Shown here piece by piece: positions 10,850 through 22,589 of a stretch of DNA of 64,000 nucleotides (within the stretch, counting starts at the first letter, position 1; every line of letters begins with the position of its first letter). Both the position numbers and the translations under genes were made by a program. The stretch lies in contig WPIO01000036.1 of NCBI GenBank assembly GCA_009760855.2, positions 2,478,501 to 2,542,500 on the forward strand. The letters are read 5' to 3'. This DNA comes from Cristatella mucedo. Taxonomy: Eukaryota; Bryozoa; Phylactolaemata; Cristatellidae. The notes beneath the pieces are model-generated. The model saw only the letters and a list, made by a program, of their open reading frames with translations. It was not told where the DNA came from and ran no database searches.

Positions 10850-10983
10850 TGGTCTACCGGCCTGCAACATCAGGCACTCACAGCTAGTGCAGAACTCTGC
10901 AGCTTGGCTTGTCTGTCGTCAGTGTTGCAGTTGCCACATTACACCACTTCTCGCCGACCTGCACTGGCTCCTAGTCAAGCAAC
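10850..10983 (+). mobile_element. LINE family A internal fragment
   Basis: The stretch from GTCTACCGGCCTGC through CTTCTCGCCGACCTGCACTGG matches the thumb region of family A in the plus sense. It stops abruptly where the minus-strand family B element begins, so the later insertion probably truncated it. Confidence 0.75.
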
Positions 10984-13900
10984 TGTAATGTAATGTATCT
11001 CCGTCAGTAACTCCACAAAGTCATAAAGACCATGTGGGTGTTACGCAGGAGAGTTTGGTATAGCGCACTCACAGCCTAAGCGGCTTTCGGTACGCATTCG
11101 GTAGCCAACAGACTTCGTCTCACGCAACAAAGAGAAAGTGGGAAGCATAGCAGAGTTAGGAGAGCAGTTTAGGTTGTGAGTAGCATAGAAGTAGCAGTTC
11201 AGGACCGCTGAAAAAGATGTGCCACAGTCGGCAGTTGGAGAGTAGATGTCGTTGCGTAAGAATTGTGGAAGCGAGTTCCACAGTCTAGGACCTGCAGAGC
11301 TAAAGCTTCTGTCGCCAACTGTCTTTAAGCGGAGGAATGGGACAGCTAATTTATTGTCCACACAGGACCTGAGGGAGCGAACAGGCTGAAACTGATGCAG
11401 CAGTTCAACTAGGTATGACGGAGCCAAGCCGTGGCGGGCCTTGTGGGTCAGCGTGAGAACTTTGCTCTGTATCCTTTGCTCAACCGGCAATCATTCTAGC
11501 TCTTTCAGCAAAGGAGACACGTGCTCAAACCGCTGGGACTTGAAGACCAGCCTTGCAGCCATATTCATAGTCCGCTGTAGTGGCATAATAGCTTTCTTTG
11601 GCAGCCCAGCCAAAAGAGAATTACAATAATCAAGCCGAGACAGAACTAAAGAGCTAGTTAAATTTTTTACAAGCCACTGTGGAAGACAGCTCCTAATCTT
11701 GGATAGGGACCGGATGTGATGGCTAGCTGTAGAGGCAGTCTTCTGAATGAAGCTTTTGAAATTGAGGCAGCTGTCGAACACGACACCTAGATTACGAGCA
11801 CGTGGTGAAGGTCGCACAATAGCATCACCTATTAGAACAGCAAAGCCTTTTAATCCAGCTACACGCTTAGGGTGTCCTATGAGCAGCAGTTCGGTTTTAT
11901 CGTCATTTAATTTCAGGAAGTTTTCCGACATCCAGGATCGAATATCGGCAAGGCAAGCATTCAGTTTCTCAGTTGCTGCAGCAGATTCCGACGGTTTAAA
12001 TGACAAATACAACTGAGTATTGTCAGCATAGAAGTGATATCCTATTCCATGGGCCTTAATCACTTTTCCCAGAGGTTGTGTATAAATGGAGAACAGCAAG
12101 GGACCGAGTACAGACCATTGAGGGACTCCACAGGTGACCCTTCTCATGTCTGAGACCTGACCCCCACACGACACGGATTGAACACGATCAGACAAGTATG
12201 ATTTAAACCACGCCAGCGCCTCGTCTGCCAGACCGATCGTTGTTCTTAATCGTTCAGGCAGAACTTAGTGATCAATGGTGTCGAAGGCAGCAGACAGATC
12301 TAGCAGAGCTAGGGCAGTGACATTCCCGTCGTCGTTGCCACGTAGAATGTCATTGTTAACACGGAGGAGAGCAGTTTCAGTAGAGTGCTGCCTCTTGAAC
12401 CCTGATTGAAATGTTTCTGACATTCCATTATTTTCAAAATGTTCAACTAGCTGCTTAGCAAAAATTTTTTCAAGAATCTTTGATAAAAACGGAAGAAGGG
12501 AAACTGGACGATAGTTTGCTAGGACCTCTGTGTCTAATCCAGGCTTTTTAAGAATAGGTCTAACGATTGCCGATTTGAAAGACTTGGGGACGACCCCTTT
12601 TCCCAAAGAAGCATTAAAAATCTTGGTTACGGCAGGGCTAAGTTGGTCTGCAAGTGAAGACCACAGAGATGAAGGTATAGGGTCTTCAGGAGACGAGCTC
12701 TTTTTGCTAGACCTCATTAAGGCAGCCACATCACAGACAGAAACATCGGAGAACCTTTTAAGAAAGGTCACAGGTTGAGGAACGGCGATTGCTTTGGTCG
12801 GAGGGGGCTTAATGGAGGCACGAATGTGCACAATTTTTTCAGTAAAGAAGGCTGAAAACTTTTCGGCTGAGCCCTTAATATCTGGGGAGTCAGACCTGAC
12901 AGCATTGGCCAGTAAATGGTTTACTGTCTTATAAATCTGTTTAGTGTCCGACTGGCAGGCATTCAGCTTTCTAATGAAAAAATAAGCCCTGGTTTTTTAT
13001 GCTTTCGGGTGTAAACTCGAAGGAAGTCTTTAAAATTGACTAGGTCTGCCTCAGACCCCGATTTCTTGAAACGACGTTCCAGCCTGCGCTTAACACGGCG
13101 CATCTTAAGGATTTTTTTTGTAATTTGAAAGCAATCTTGACGACTTTGAACACGGCTAGAGCGAACGGGAGCATGCGTGTCAAGAGCACTCCTGAGTGTC
13201 ATGTTCATCGCATCAGTGAGGGTATCGAGGCTGCCGGTCGAGTCTGAATGCAGATCAAGAAGGCCTGCATCACAAACAGATTTCAAAAACTTGTCCATGT
13301 CAATGCTTTGTAATTTACGTCGTTTGGCAAATTCGACATTGCCCTGTACGTACAAGGGAGCATGAACAGTAAGCAAGACCGAACAATGATCTGAGAGGGT
13401 CAGTGGGCACACCACAAAGTCAGCGGGCAGGACATCCTTAGTGATCACGAGATCTAGAATGTGGCCACCGACGTGGGTGGCATGATTAACGTGTTGGGCC
13501 AAACCAAGATTCTCCAGACAGTCAAGAAATGAGCGGACCTGGCTGTTGCTAGGGTTGTCAACGTGAATATTGAAGTCTCCTACAATCAGTAGCGGCCTGT
13601 CACACGCAAATATTTTAGCGAGGAACTCTGAAAACTCCTCTATAAACAAGTTTAGACAGCCAGAAGGAGGCCGGTATATCGCAACGGTGAGAGGCATTGT
13701 CTTTGATGAAGACCTGATAGCAACCGATTCAAACGATGACCCATGCGAGAAACTGCACATTCTATAGCCAAACGATTCGCGAACAACAATTGTAACCCCG
13801 CCACAAACCTTGTCAGAACGCATGGACTGATAGAATGAGAACCCGGGTGGGGTGGTCTCGGAAATACAGCTACTGGAACAAGGCGTCATCCAGGTTTCGG

Positions 13901-14217
13901 TAAGCAGAAATGCATCTAGCTTCTCCTGGACCACCTGATCGCGGATATGTAACCCCTTGGTTTTTAGCGAGCGGACATTTAGTAGGCGGAATTTAAGAGG
14001 CTGTCCAACAACTGGGCGACGGCGATGAAGTGGCTCGTATTCTCTACCGTTTGCGTCCGGCCCGGCGGAAGCTGGCTCTTCGAATTTGAATTGGACCTTG
14101 GTAACGGCCGTGGGACGACGTTTAACAACGTGCTGGGCTACGGCGGGTGGGCTACTACCGCAACAAGTACTATTCAGCGCTTTAAACTTACGAGTCGTAG
14201 GTTTGATAGGCGAGCTG
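10984..14217 (-). mobile_element. LINE family B, most complete copy (EN + RT)
   Basis: This is the longest LINE in the window, about 3.2 kb, reading leftwards. It has an N-terminal open region, an endonuclease, a reverse transcriptase and a C-terminal region. The 3' untranslated part ends in repeated ACATT units instead of poly(A) or (ATT)n. HWLPV-like, KARHGLAPSYL and AFDTIDH motifs place it in the L2/CR1 group. The left tail end is intact. The right (5') end is cut at a plus-strand fragment of the same family, so the true 5' UTR is not seen. Confidence 0.9.
11041..14217 (-). pseudogene. LINE family B ORF2-like endonuclease/reverse transcriptase, inactivated
   Basis: Reading leftwards, an open frame without a clear start enters at the 5' cut and gives FRLLNVRSLKTKG. 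It continues with the endonuclease motifs LLTETWM, IYRPP, GDFNIH, GGHILDLVI and LSDHCSV. At about 13,000 a one-base shift in an A/T run breaks the frame. RT coding resumes with LANYRPVSLLPFLSKILEK, FKRQHSTETALLRV and LLDLSAAFDTIDH. A TAA follows immediately at about 12,266. The next part has [18 protein letters not shown] and FYADNTQLYLSF, so the second catalytic Asp of YADD is Asn. A second stop near 11,490 replaces the Trp expected in KELxWLPV. It cannot make an active enzyme as it stands. Confidence 0.88.
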
Positions 14218-14410
14218 TTGACTCTGCTATGCTCCCCACTTTCTCTTTGTTGGGTGAAATGAAGCCTGCTGGCTACCTAATGCGTACCGAAAGCCGCTTT
14301 GGCTGTGAGTGCACTATACCTCTCTATATACAACTCTCTTGCGTAGCACCCACATAGTCTTTGTGGCTTTATTACAGACGTTGAGTTGCAGACGGAAATA
14401 CAATGCAAGG
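14218..14410 (+). mobile_element. LINE family B 3'-end fragment
   Basis: The sequence from TGACTCTGCTATGCT through GCGTACCGAAAGCCGCTTT to the ACAATGCA tail matches the end of family B in the plus sense. It sits head to head with the preceding minus-strand copy. Confidence 0.85.
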
Positions 14411-14640
14411 ACAATAGTGCTCAGAGCTAGAATGGCTGGGTGGAGACTCTAACCGACCTTGGTGATCACAAATAATCAAATTATAATTATTAATAATTAT
14501 AATAATATTTCAATAACTACACATTAATTATTACAATAATAATTACCTATAATAAATAATAATTGACTATAGTCACTAGAATAATTAATTATATTAAATA
14601 TAAAGGTAGTGTTTACTTGCTCGCCAGCACTCTAAGAGAA
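14411..14640. repeat. A/T-rich low-complexity stretch
   Basis: From about 14,465 the sequence is dominated by TAAT and ATAAT words without a regular period. Confidence 0.7.
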
Positions 14641-14660
14641 CTAAATCTCCACCAAGGCGA

Positions 14661-14716
14661 CAGCGAGCTCCGGACAGCGAGCTCCGGACAGCGAGCTCCG
14701 GACAGCGAGCTCCGGA
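14661..14716. repeat. 14-bp minisatellite, four copies
   Basis: Four perfect tandem copies of CAGCGAGCTCCGGA. Confidence 0.97.
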
Positions 14717-16214
14717 CTTGCGGTGCGTACGAAAACGGAGACGCGATCACCGAAAGACGATTCCGGTTTAGCGCGAGCAAAGGCAGGAAGAGTGGCAGCC
14801 CATGAGCGAGCGAGCGACGCGGGAGACAGTGAGTCCTGCGAGGAGCAAGGAAGCGGAAGTGGGAAGCCGGAGCAAGGACGCGGAAGTGAGAAGCCGGAGT
14901 GAGAGGCGACCTGCGCAAGCCAATGAGAGACACTCGATAGAGCAACTTGTGCTGCGTCTGCTCCTTCAGTTCTTATGCACAATAAACGTCTGCGAAGGCT
15001 CAGCTTTCGGCTTCCTGTCGCGGCCGGCAATGGTTTTACATCATTCGCAGTCGCAGCTAGAGACGGCGTCTGTTCCGCTCAGCTTTCCTTGTTACACCGT
15101 GGTGAGAGCTCTCCCTTTTTTCGCGTACAACTCGCGAGCTTACTTAAGAGCGCGATTCAGTCCGCGTTACTAGCCATGGTTCCTGCCAGCTAGATGCTCT
15201 CCGAGTGTCGTTGTGTGCTACCGCCCACGCTGTCTGAGACGCTGTCATTGACGTGTCGTCGTCGACCCTTGATTCTCTTGATTCTCTTGAAGCGAGCAAT
15301 CTCGAGTATCTGGGCGTAGATTGAGTTCTCTTGAGGCGCCACCTAAAAGGCTTGTCATTATCAAGTTTGCTACAATTAAATACCCGCTTGTTACCCCTTG
15401 CAAAATCACGGGAAACTTCAGTGTTGCTTTAAAATGCAGGCCTGACGTGTGCGCCGACCTAGTGGTAACCCCAGCCTAGCCGGTGAGTCCGACCTACTGT
15501 CGGGCATGGACTCGGAACCACGTGACCTGGGTCGCCAAGCGCTCGAATCTTGTACCTCCGGTCTCTTTCTGGCTTTTACCTTGGCGAGGCGTTCTTTGAC
15601 AGTTAACAGTTTGACGTTCTCTGACCTTTGACTGGATGAAGCTTCCGGGCTTCGTCTTTCCAGTCTCTTCCTGTTGTAGAGTTTGCTGTACGCGACTTTT
15701 CTGTCGAGTTTCGTCAGCGTGGCACAGATTCGCTTTCTCTGTGGCTTGTTTTTCCCGTTTTTATCTGTGATGGGCGCGCTCGTAGTCCGCGCGCTTGCAT
15801 TCCGCACGCTTTGCTGCTTCTTATTGTTCCACTACGTTGCAGTGAAGCCCACTGGTCCACAATGGCGGGTGAAAACCGAAGGTTTGTGATGGAATTACAG
15901 TGTATAGGGGGTTATAAATTGTAATGGAATTAAGCCTGCACCCGGAAAAAACCTGCGGACTTTACTTCCGCTTTCAGCTTTGGAAGGCGAGCCTGAGCGT
16001 CCGCCAGCCTAGCTGGTGAGCCCGCCTCGCTGACTGCTAAGCTTGTAGTTGTTAGTTAATTTAGCAAAACCTGTACAGGAGCAACAATGAAAACTTAATT
16101 CAAAGTTATTTTATTACTTTTCTTATAAAACGAACAAAAACCTACTTTTAGGAATCTATTCATTAGAGCAGGGCAGCAAATCAGCATTGAATTGCGTGAA
16201 CGGAACGTGCAGAC
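14717..16214. other. no gene recognised
   Basis: GC-mixed sequence with short open frames and no recognised domain. At 14,850-14,900 there is an imperfect repeat of GGAAGTGGGAAGCCGGAG type. At about 15,310-15,360 there is a LINE-A/SINE1-like tail (GATTGAGTTCTCTTGAGGCGCC), and segments near 15,450-15,540 contain GTGACCTGGGTCGC as in minus-strand SINE2 heads. These are worn fragments. Confidence 0.45.
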
Positions 16215-16437
16215 CCACTGACCTTATGCGTGCTGACACTGTGCATGCTGCCACTAACCACATTTGCATGCTGACCCTGTGCATGTCACCCCTAACCATA
16301 TTATTCATTTTGTTTGTTTTTCAAGCATGATTTTACTTACCATTGCAATTGCACTTCCCTTTGCAGCAAATGTAAAGCGCCTAGAAAGAGATTAAGTTCT
16401 CTGAGGGCACTTTATCAAGTGCATTACCATCTTTAAA
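16215..16437 (+). mobile_element. LINE family A 3'-end fragment
   Basis: It has the GTGCATGCTGCCACTAACCA repeats and the complete tail stem-loop (AGCGCC, AGAGATTAAGTTCTCT, GGGCAC). It is severely 5'-truncated and contains no coding sequence. Confidence 0.9.
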
Positions 16438-16639
16438 TGTGCATAAATATAGATTAAACCACCATCGCTTGCTGAAGGCAGGTGCAACATGGCATCCTTA
16501 ATTTCAACTTTAAAATGACTTATGCTAGCTACAGCTGCAAATTTGCAAATTATCCCCTTTTCTTTTTTGACATGACATCATTATTTCTGTTCTTATTGAC
16601 CAATTAACTGAAAAACCTAGTCTTTTATAGGTGTTGATC

Positions 16640-16870
16640 GTACCACACAGCAGGGAAACCTGTAGCTAGCGAATCCCAGAAGTCTTGAGTGGACTTAAAA
16701 CTGCCTATGCCAGCTTAGCTGTGGTATCCGGTTCATAAGAATAATAAAAATGATAGTAAGACATTTCACAATAAAACTAATAAGAATAATAATCATAATC
16801 ATAAGACATTTGTGTAGCACCCTATGAGAACTTAATGTCTTTCTAGGGGATTTACATGTTTTGTAAACCA
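16640..16870 (-). mobile_element. degraded LINE-A-like fragment
   Basis: GAATCCCAGAAGTC..GTGGTATCC resembles the minus strand of the family A thumb region. The end carries an antisense tail (TGTAGCACCCTATGAGAACTTAATGTCTTTCTAGG). Divergence is high. Confidence 0.55.
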
Positions 16871-16871
16871 A

Positions 16872-16950
16872 GCATAATGTAATGTATCTCCGTCAGTAAC
16901 TCCACAAAGTCAGAAAGACCATGTGGGCGTTACGCAGGTGAGTTTGATTT
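16872..16950 (-). mobile_element. LINE family B tail only
   Basis: TAATGTAATGTATCTCCG followed by the conserved CTCCACAAAGTC..GTTACGCAGG block is the antisense 3' end of family B, truncated after about 80 bp. Confidence 0.88.
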
Positions 16951-16977
16951 GCATTTTAAAATTGAAGTTCAAGGTTG

Positions 16978-17135
16978 GCTGATTTAGCAGCCTAACTTTT
17001 ATAGCGTCAGAAGAGCCTTAGCGGCTACCACCACTGCTTGCAGTGGACAATAAAATTCACCCGTTGTACCGCGGCTTGAAACCACGTGACCTGGGTCGCG
17101 AAGAGCGAGCGCCCTTCACCCTGAAGCTGAGAATC
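16978..17135 (-). repeat. SINE2
   Basis: An antisense tail TTAGCAGCCTAAC, then AGAAGAGCC, CCACTGCTTGCAGTGG and a head with ACCTGGGTCGCGAAGAGCG. The box B region is worn (TTGAAACCACG). Confidence 0.75.
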
Positions 17136-17214
17136 CGGTTACTAATAAAAGGGTCCTTGCAACAAGCGGCTGGGAGTGTCTTCTTCAATGCATTTTCAGA
17201 TGCAAATTCTCAGC

Positions 17215-17360
17215 GACATATTATGTATAATATTTATATTCTTATTTTTATTACATTTATTTATATATTTATTTATATTAAAATTACTCTTTGTATTTAT
17301 ATTTAGTAGTATATATAAATATTATATATGTCTAAGCGAAATATTTTGCATGCTTTTCAT
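17215..17360. repeat. A/T-rich low-complexity stretch
   Basis: TTTATATATTTATT-type sequence without regular period. Open frames here are compositional. Confidence 0.7.
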
Positions 17361-17904
17361 TTACTTTCTCTTTATTGTTATTATGTCTTACGGAGTAGTG
17401 ACCGTAGTTGCAAGCGAACTGCAGACAGCTACGGTGCCTATGCCTAGCTGACCGCTCGGGCACCAAAAGATTTCAATGTATCACGAGGCACTGCGAGATG
17501 TCTAGATCCTGAGGACGGGCAGTGCTTCAGAGAAAGAGAGAGCGAGAGATAAAGAGAGAGCACACTGTCACAGCAAGGTCGGATAGACTAGCAGCGGCCG
17601 AAGCCTGTTGAAGCCGCCGCCGGAAGTCGGGCTCGGACGACTCGCTGTAGGTGGCGAGGCGCTAACGGACTTCGTTCAAACGGGCTGGAACCGGCAGGCC
17701 AGTCTGAAACTGGCGGCCCGCAGAAAGTCTGGAGAGAGTCGAGGCTCGTGTCGTAGACTCGCATAGCATAGCGAAATGTTCCGACACGACCCGTGGCGGC
17801 TCGTGACCCTTGGTATTCCATTACCACGATCCAGCAGCAGCAGTATGTAGTGAGATTCAAAGCAATTGCGGCCCCCTCTTAGCAAAGACCAGCGTAAACA
17901 TGAA
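17361..17904. other. no gene recognised
   Basis: Unique sequence with a short GA-rich run near 17,530-17,560. No coding or RNA feature was recognised. Confidence 0.5.
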
Positions 17905-18080
17905 GGTCAGCTGATTCTATGGCTGGGAATACTTGGCGTACTTAAAAGGGTCTGAGCGAAGCTTACGCCGCGATTTGGGGAGTGAAGGATTGACCGGCGC
18001 AGGACTCGAGCCCTCGACCTGGGCGGATCGCGAAGTACGAGCAACTTATCCCTCGGCTAAGATCCGGTGGCGAATGAAAG
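17905..18080 (-). repeat. SINE2, diverged copy
   Basis: The antisense box B GACTCGAGCCC is followed by CGACCTGGGCGGATCGCGAAG and CTTATCCCTCGGCTAAGA, the tRNA-like head in reverse. The tail half towards the left is worn. Confidence 0.6.
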
Positions 18081-18264
18081 AACCGCTTCAGGGAGCTGCA
18101 CAGCGCTGCTGGCTGCATGCTAAGGATCTGGCGGGCGAACGAAACGAGCCCGACTCTAAGCAGTCAGGCAACGCGACAACGCGATCGCACAGGGCAGCTT
18201 GCATCAATCAAAGCCAATCGCAAGTCAGCTTGCAGTTCTGTCATTGCATCGTAAGATGCTTAAT

Positions 18265-18378
18265 CAGTATTACAGACAAACCTGGCACACCAGCAGCTTC
18301 GTCAGCATTACAGAAAACCGTGGCATACAAGCTGCTTCGTCAGTATGACTAGCAACCCGCGGCATTCTATGAGCTTCA
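18265..18378. repeat. 38-bp tandem repeat, three copies
   Basis: Three consecutive 38-bp units start with CAGTATTACAGACA, CAGCATTACAGAAA and CAGTATGACTAGCA, and each ends near GCTTC. The third is the most diverged. Confidence 0.85.
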
Positions 18379-19334
18379 TTTAATCCATTAGAAGACACCT
18401 CTGCCCCAGTGATCAATAGCCAAGCCTTATAGCTCCTAGTACTGAAAAAACCGGAATTCGTCAGCTAGGCGACAGCATGGCTCTCGATTTTAGCCTCTTC
18501 ATAGTACGTGTGGCAGATCCAAAGTGGCAAAGAGGCTGCTGTCTCAAAGACGTAATTTTGGATCGGATAGTTAATCGCCTCATCTTTCGGCATTTATGCT
18601 GACCAGAGCTGGCGAGACTTCATGAACTGGGCATCAGTTGCTGCGAGCAATGAAGCCGTCGGCAAACTAGCAATACGCTAGGTTCTGCAAAAGATGCCCG
18701 CCGCACGCTCCTATTTGCAATGAGTGAATAATCGCAGAGCCGTGATGAGAGATGCGATATCGTCCCTGATGTAATATATCTATAATGAGCTACGTTTATA
18801 TATAATATCTATAATGAGCTACGTTTTGAAGTTGGCTGGTGGGTAAGTCCATCAAAATTACACAACGCTTGAGACGGATTATTAAATAATAACGCTTTAT
18901 CACATAACGGACCATTACATAACGTTATGCACTAGAACTTCACGCACGCACAGGACTACGAACTATGAGAGGGTCTTTTAAAGTATGGGCGATGGCATTA
19001 CAGCAGCTTTCGCTATCCACATCGCCCAGACTCCCTTTGAAATTGTAGTGCACATCCCTAAATTCCTTTGTTTCGCATCGTTTGACCATCCCGAAACCGA
19101 TGCGTGCACGTAAATAAATCAGAATGGGGTACACAGTATTTTAATTGCAGCGGAGTGCAAGAAAAAGAAACTTCGTTAAATTGTGTGCAATCGCTCCACG
19201 GCAGCCATGCTGCTTCTTTCGCCTCCGCCTCTACGGCTCTACGTTGTTGGTAGCACGTGACCGCGACATTGCTGTAGCACAGCGAGCGAGCGAGTCGTCC
19301 GGCTTGTTCTGCTTCCATCTTTCTCGGGCACGCT
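18379..19334. other. no gene recognised
   Basis: Unique sequence. A direct duplication of ATCTATAATGAGCTACGTTT lies at about 18,777-18,827. No coding or RNA gene was recognised. Confidence 0.5.
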
Positions 19335-19412
19335 TTCTTTGCAGCAAATGCAAAGTGCCAAGAAAGAGATTCAGCTCTCTGAGGGCGCCATATCAAATGC
19401 GTTATCACTAAC
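19335..19412 (+). mobile_element. LINE family A tail only
   Basis: TTTGCAGCAAATGCAAAGTGCC is followed by AGAGATTCAGCTCTCTGAGGGCGCC, the family A 3' stem-loop. Confidence 0.85.
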
Positions 19413-19847
19413 ATCCGAGCTGTCTTGCGATTGCAAGTGTTTGAAACGCTGTAGAGCTTCCTCTGTGACGAGCTTCAAGCTTTGGCTCCTTTCACTTCGA
19501 CATCGGAAGCCAACAGCCGCTCTCCCGAGCAAAAATTAAAACCCAAAACGTTTGCGACGTTTTCAGTGCCGTCGAATAAGTAACTATAGGCTCGCACCAA
19601 TAGCAGCAACGGACGGCTAGACAATAATGACCCATGTGCGCAGCAGGAAAAAATAGTGCGGCTGTGAATGAGTCGCGATTGAGTTGTACAGTGTTGAACC
19701 TGCACGGGAAGGTATGTTGCAGCTTGCAATCTTTAGGCGATTTGAGGGAATTCAATGTACTGATTTACTTGAAGGAGAACGGTTACGAGCAGCAGACTTT
19801 TGTAGCTTTTGCTTTTTCAGCTGAAACGTTTACGAACTACATCAACC
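19413..19847. other. no gene recognised
   Basis: Unique sequence between two LINE A fragments. The open frames here do not resemble a known family. Confidence 0.5.
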
Positions 19848-20210
19848 AGATCATGACCTGGAACTCGTTCCCGACGTGCTTCACGACATCTGACGTGACT
19901 GTATTTAAAATGAAGCTAAAAACGCATCTACTATCATCTAAACACCATTTAGTGGGTCCCCATAATTCGTCCTTGATTTGCTTATGCGTGCTGACAGTGT
20001 GCATGCTGCCACTAACCAGACTTGCATGCTGACCCTGTGCACGTCACCCCTTACCATGTTATTCTTGTTGTTCATTGAGCATGCTACCTCTAACCATTCG
20101 AGCGTACTTTCTGTGCAGAAAATGTAAAGTGCCTAGAAAAAGATTGAGTTCACTGAGGGCGTCATATGAAATGTATTATTATTAATATTATTATTATTAT
20201 TACGACTACC
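19848..20210 (+). mobile_element. LINE family A 3'-end fragment
   Basis: It starts at TGGAACTCGTTCCC (end of the coding region), continues through the CATTTAGTGGGTCCC and GTGCATGCTGCCACTAACCA blocks, and ends with the stem-loop and a clear (ATT)n tail. Confidence 0.9.
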
Positions 20211-21580
20211 AAGATAGCACTCGTGCTTCCTGAGTAATAGTTGCTAGCGAAACTAGTTCTGTCGCAATCAACGGTTAGGCGGCACGAAAGCTCAAATCGT
20301 GTCGGTCATTTTTTCGCTCTAGGCTCTAAGGCGATTTTCGCCTTAGCTCTGAGCCCGGTACGTGCAGTTTTGGCGACTTATGAGACTCGTCGTACCCATA
20401 CTGTAGCCGAGGTCCAGAGGTCAAAGGCTATTTCCCGCCGAGCCCCGCCATACTCCAGCCACGCCGTCGCTCACCACGCCGCTGAGCTAGGTAAGACGAG
20501 CGGCCGCCAGGTTAGACCTTTTTACAATATCGCATGCGCCAACCGCAACAGGGGAACTAAACAAGTCTAGAGAGGAAGGTCCTATACAAAGTACAGTAAA
20601 GGGGCGTAACGCGACGCAGCCAGCGCGAAAAAACGTGTTAGATGGTCAGTCGGCTTCCGAAGTCCCGCCGTTGCACCGACTCCGATTCCAACAGTACGAG
20701 CGTACGCCGTAAAACATCCGGCTAGCTGAGTAACTGCTTGGCTAGTCGGAGTCGATGTCCACCACAGTCGAGAGCTTCCGCCGAAAGATGCCAACTCACG
20801 GGGGCGGGGCTACACGGGGAACGCGGAATGTACAAGTCACAACAACGAGCGTGCTATCCAGCTCTGCCCGGGCCCTGAATAGTCGTTGCCTTGCGTGCGT
20901 GGCCGCATCGCCGGAGCACGCCTGCAACCATCCAGGCGCATAACTCGGTGAGACCGGGAGCCTCAAACACCATGACTTACTCGGCCACCCTCTCCCACCC
21001 AAGAGCCCCGGTGACCTCTAGTCACCGCGCATACCATAGGTCAGACCCCCGGCCTAGCCGGTGACCCTTACCACGTTACAGTCGTCCTGTACCAGTCGAC
21101 CGAATATAGCCTGGGTACAATACAACCGGTGCTGGACGCCAGTGACCTCTCCCTCTCATGAACCCCCTCCCCCCCAATGACCCCCTCGTTACTCTCGAAG
21201 AAGACACTGCCCCCTAAGCTGCGGGCTTTTTATCCGAAGATCGCGGTGCTCTTCGTTCACCGGCGGCGGCGGCGGCGTATTTGCGAGCTCATTGGTGCTG
21301 CGTATTCAGGTCGCTGGCGCCGCATCAGTCGGGCTCCGACTCCGCCGCGGGTTCACCTACTTGCCGCGTGTCGGCTAGGCCGCGCGCCAATAAGCTTCGA
21401 AAACTACCGCCCAGCCGAAAATAGAACGGAAACAAGGGAAACAGGCAGGCTATGCGGTGCAAAGGTGAACAGCCTCCTGTATGAAAGTCACTTTATCAAG
21501 ACCTTTCGTACAGGCCTTCGAATGGAGCAATACCGTACTAGAATGATATTTTTATGCTCAATTTAATCTCAAGGACAATA

Positions 21581-21618
<38 letters not shown>

Positions 21619-21850
21619 TTAGCTGAGCTGGCGCGACCTTGAACCCATCTCTCAGACTCCGCTGCCGCAAGACACCTGGCTGCTAATGCTCGTACGTCGT
21701 TTGAATCCGAGGAAAAACGCACACGAGACTAAAAACCGAGCGGCCTGCGGAATGGGAGCGTTCGTCCGATGACGCGGCTTAGGGTGTTGCACATTTGCTA
21801 GAAGCTACTAGAAGCTACTAGAAGCTACTAGAAGCAGCAGCAGCGCTAAG
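20211..21850. other. no gene recognised; GC-rich unique sequence
   Basis: Moderately GC-rich. It contains a GGC run near 21,263-21,277, a GA microsatellite at about 21,582-21,614 and four 10-bp CTAGAAGCTA units at 21,798-21,836. No domain was recognised in any frame. Confidence 0.5.
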
Positions 21851-21852
21851 CA

Positions 21853-22460
21853 TAATAATAATAATGATAATAATAAAACACTTGATAAAGCACCTTCAGA
21901 GAACTCAATCTCTTTCTAGGCGCTTTACATTTCCTGCAAAGGGAAACGCGATCGAATGGTGAGTAATATCATGCTTGATAAGCAATATGAATAACATGGT
22001 TACAGGTGACATGCACAGGGTCAGCATGCAAGTGTGGTTAGAGGCAGCATGCACAGTGTCAGCACGCATAAGCACATCAAGGACAAATCACTGGGACCCA
22101 CTAAATGCTGTCCTAAATAGGTGTTTTTAAGTTCTTTTTAAATGCGGTCAAGTCAGGGGATGTTCTGACTCAGGTCGAAAGGGAGTTCCAAGCTTTGGGA
22201 GAATACGAACTACATGCATGGTCTCCAAAGAATTTGAGCTTTGTACGATGTATTGGTAAACTGTTGGATTCCGAAAAGTGGGCGGTACGATGCTTGGCCT
22301 GGCGGGGGAGTAGATCTGAGAGATAGGCTGGAGCCAAAGAATGAAGTGACTTACAAGTGAGTGACAAAACCTTAAAGTCGATCCGTTGCTTGACTGGTAG
22401 CCAGTGTAGGTCGGCGAGAAGTGGTGTGATTTGGTAGCTGCAACGCTCACGACAGTGATT
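21853..22460 (-). mobile_element. LINE family A 3' fragment
   Basis: The (ATT)n tail is at the left, then the stem-loop, the GTGACATGCACAGGGTCAGCATGC block, and coding remnants of SLTCKSLHSLAPAYLSDLL and FSESNSLPI. It is truncated at about 22,460 after CAACGCTCACGACAG. Confidence 0.9.
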
Positions 22461-22589
22461 GATCGGTTTGAATCACTTAGATAGGTTAGGAAAAGACCTA
22501 GGGGCCATATTTCCACGATTAAACGTGAGGCCAACGCTTCCAAGGACAGTATGAGATTCCATATCACCACCACTGACATTTAATAACGT

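Noticed and set aside
10984-14410. Twin-priming origin for the 11-14.4 kb pair of LINE B pieces
   Set aside because: The minus-strand piece contains its own complete 3' end, so the two pieces overlap in family coordinates and must be separate insertions.
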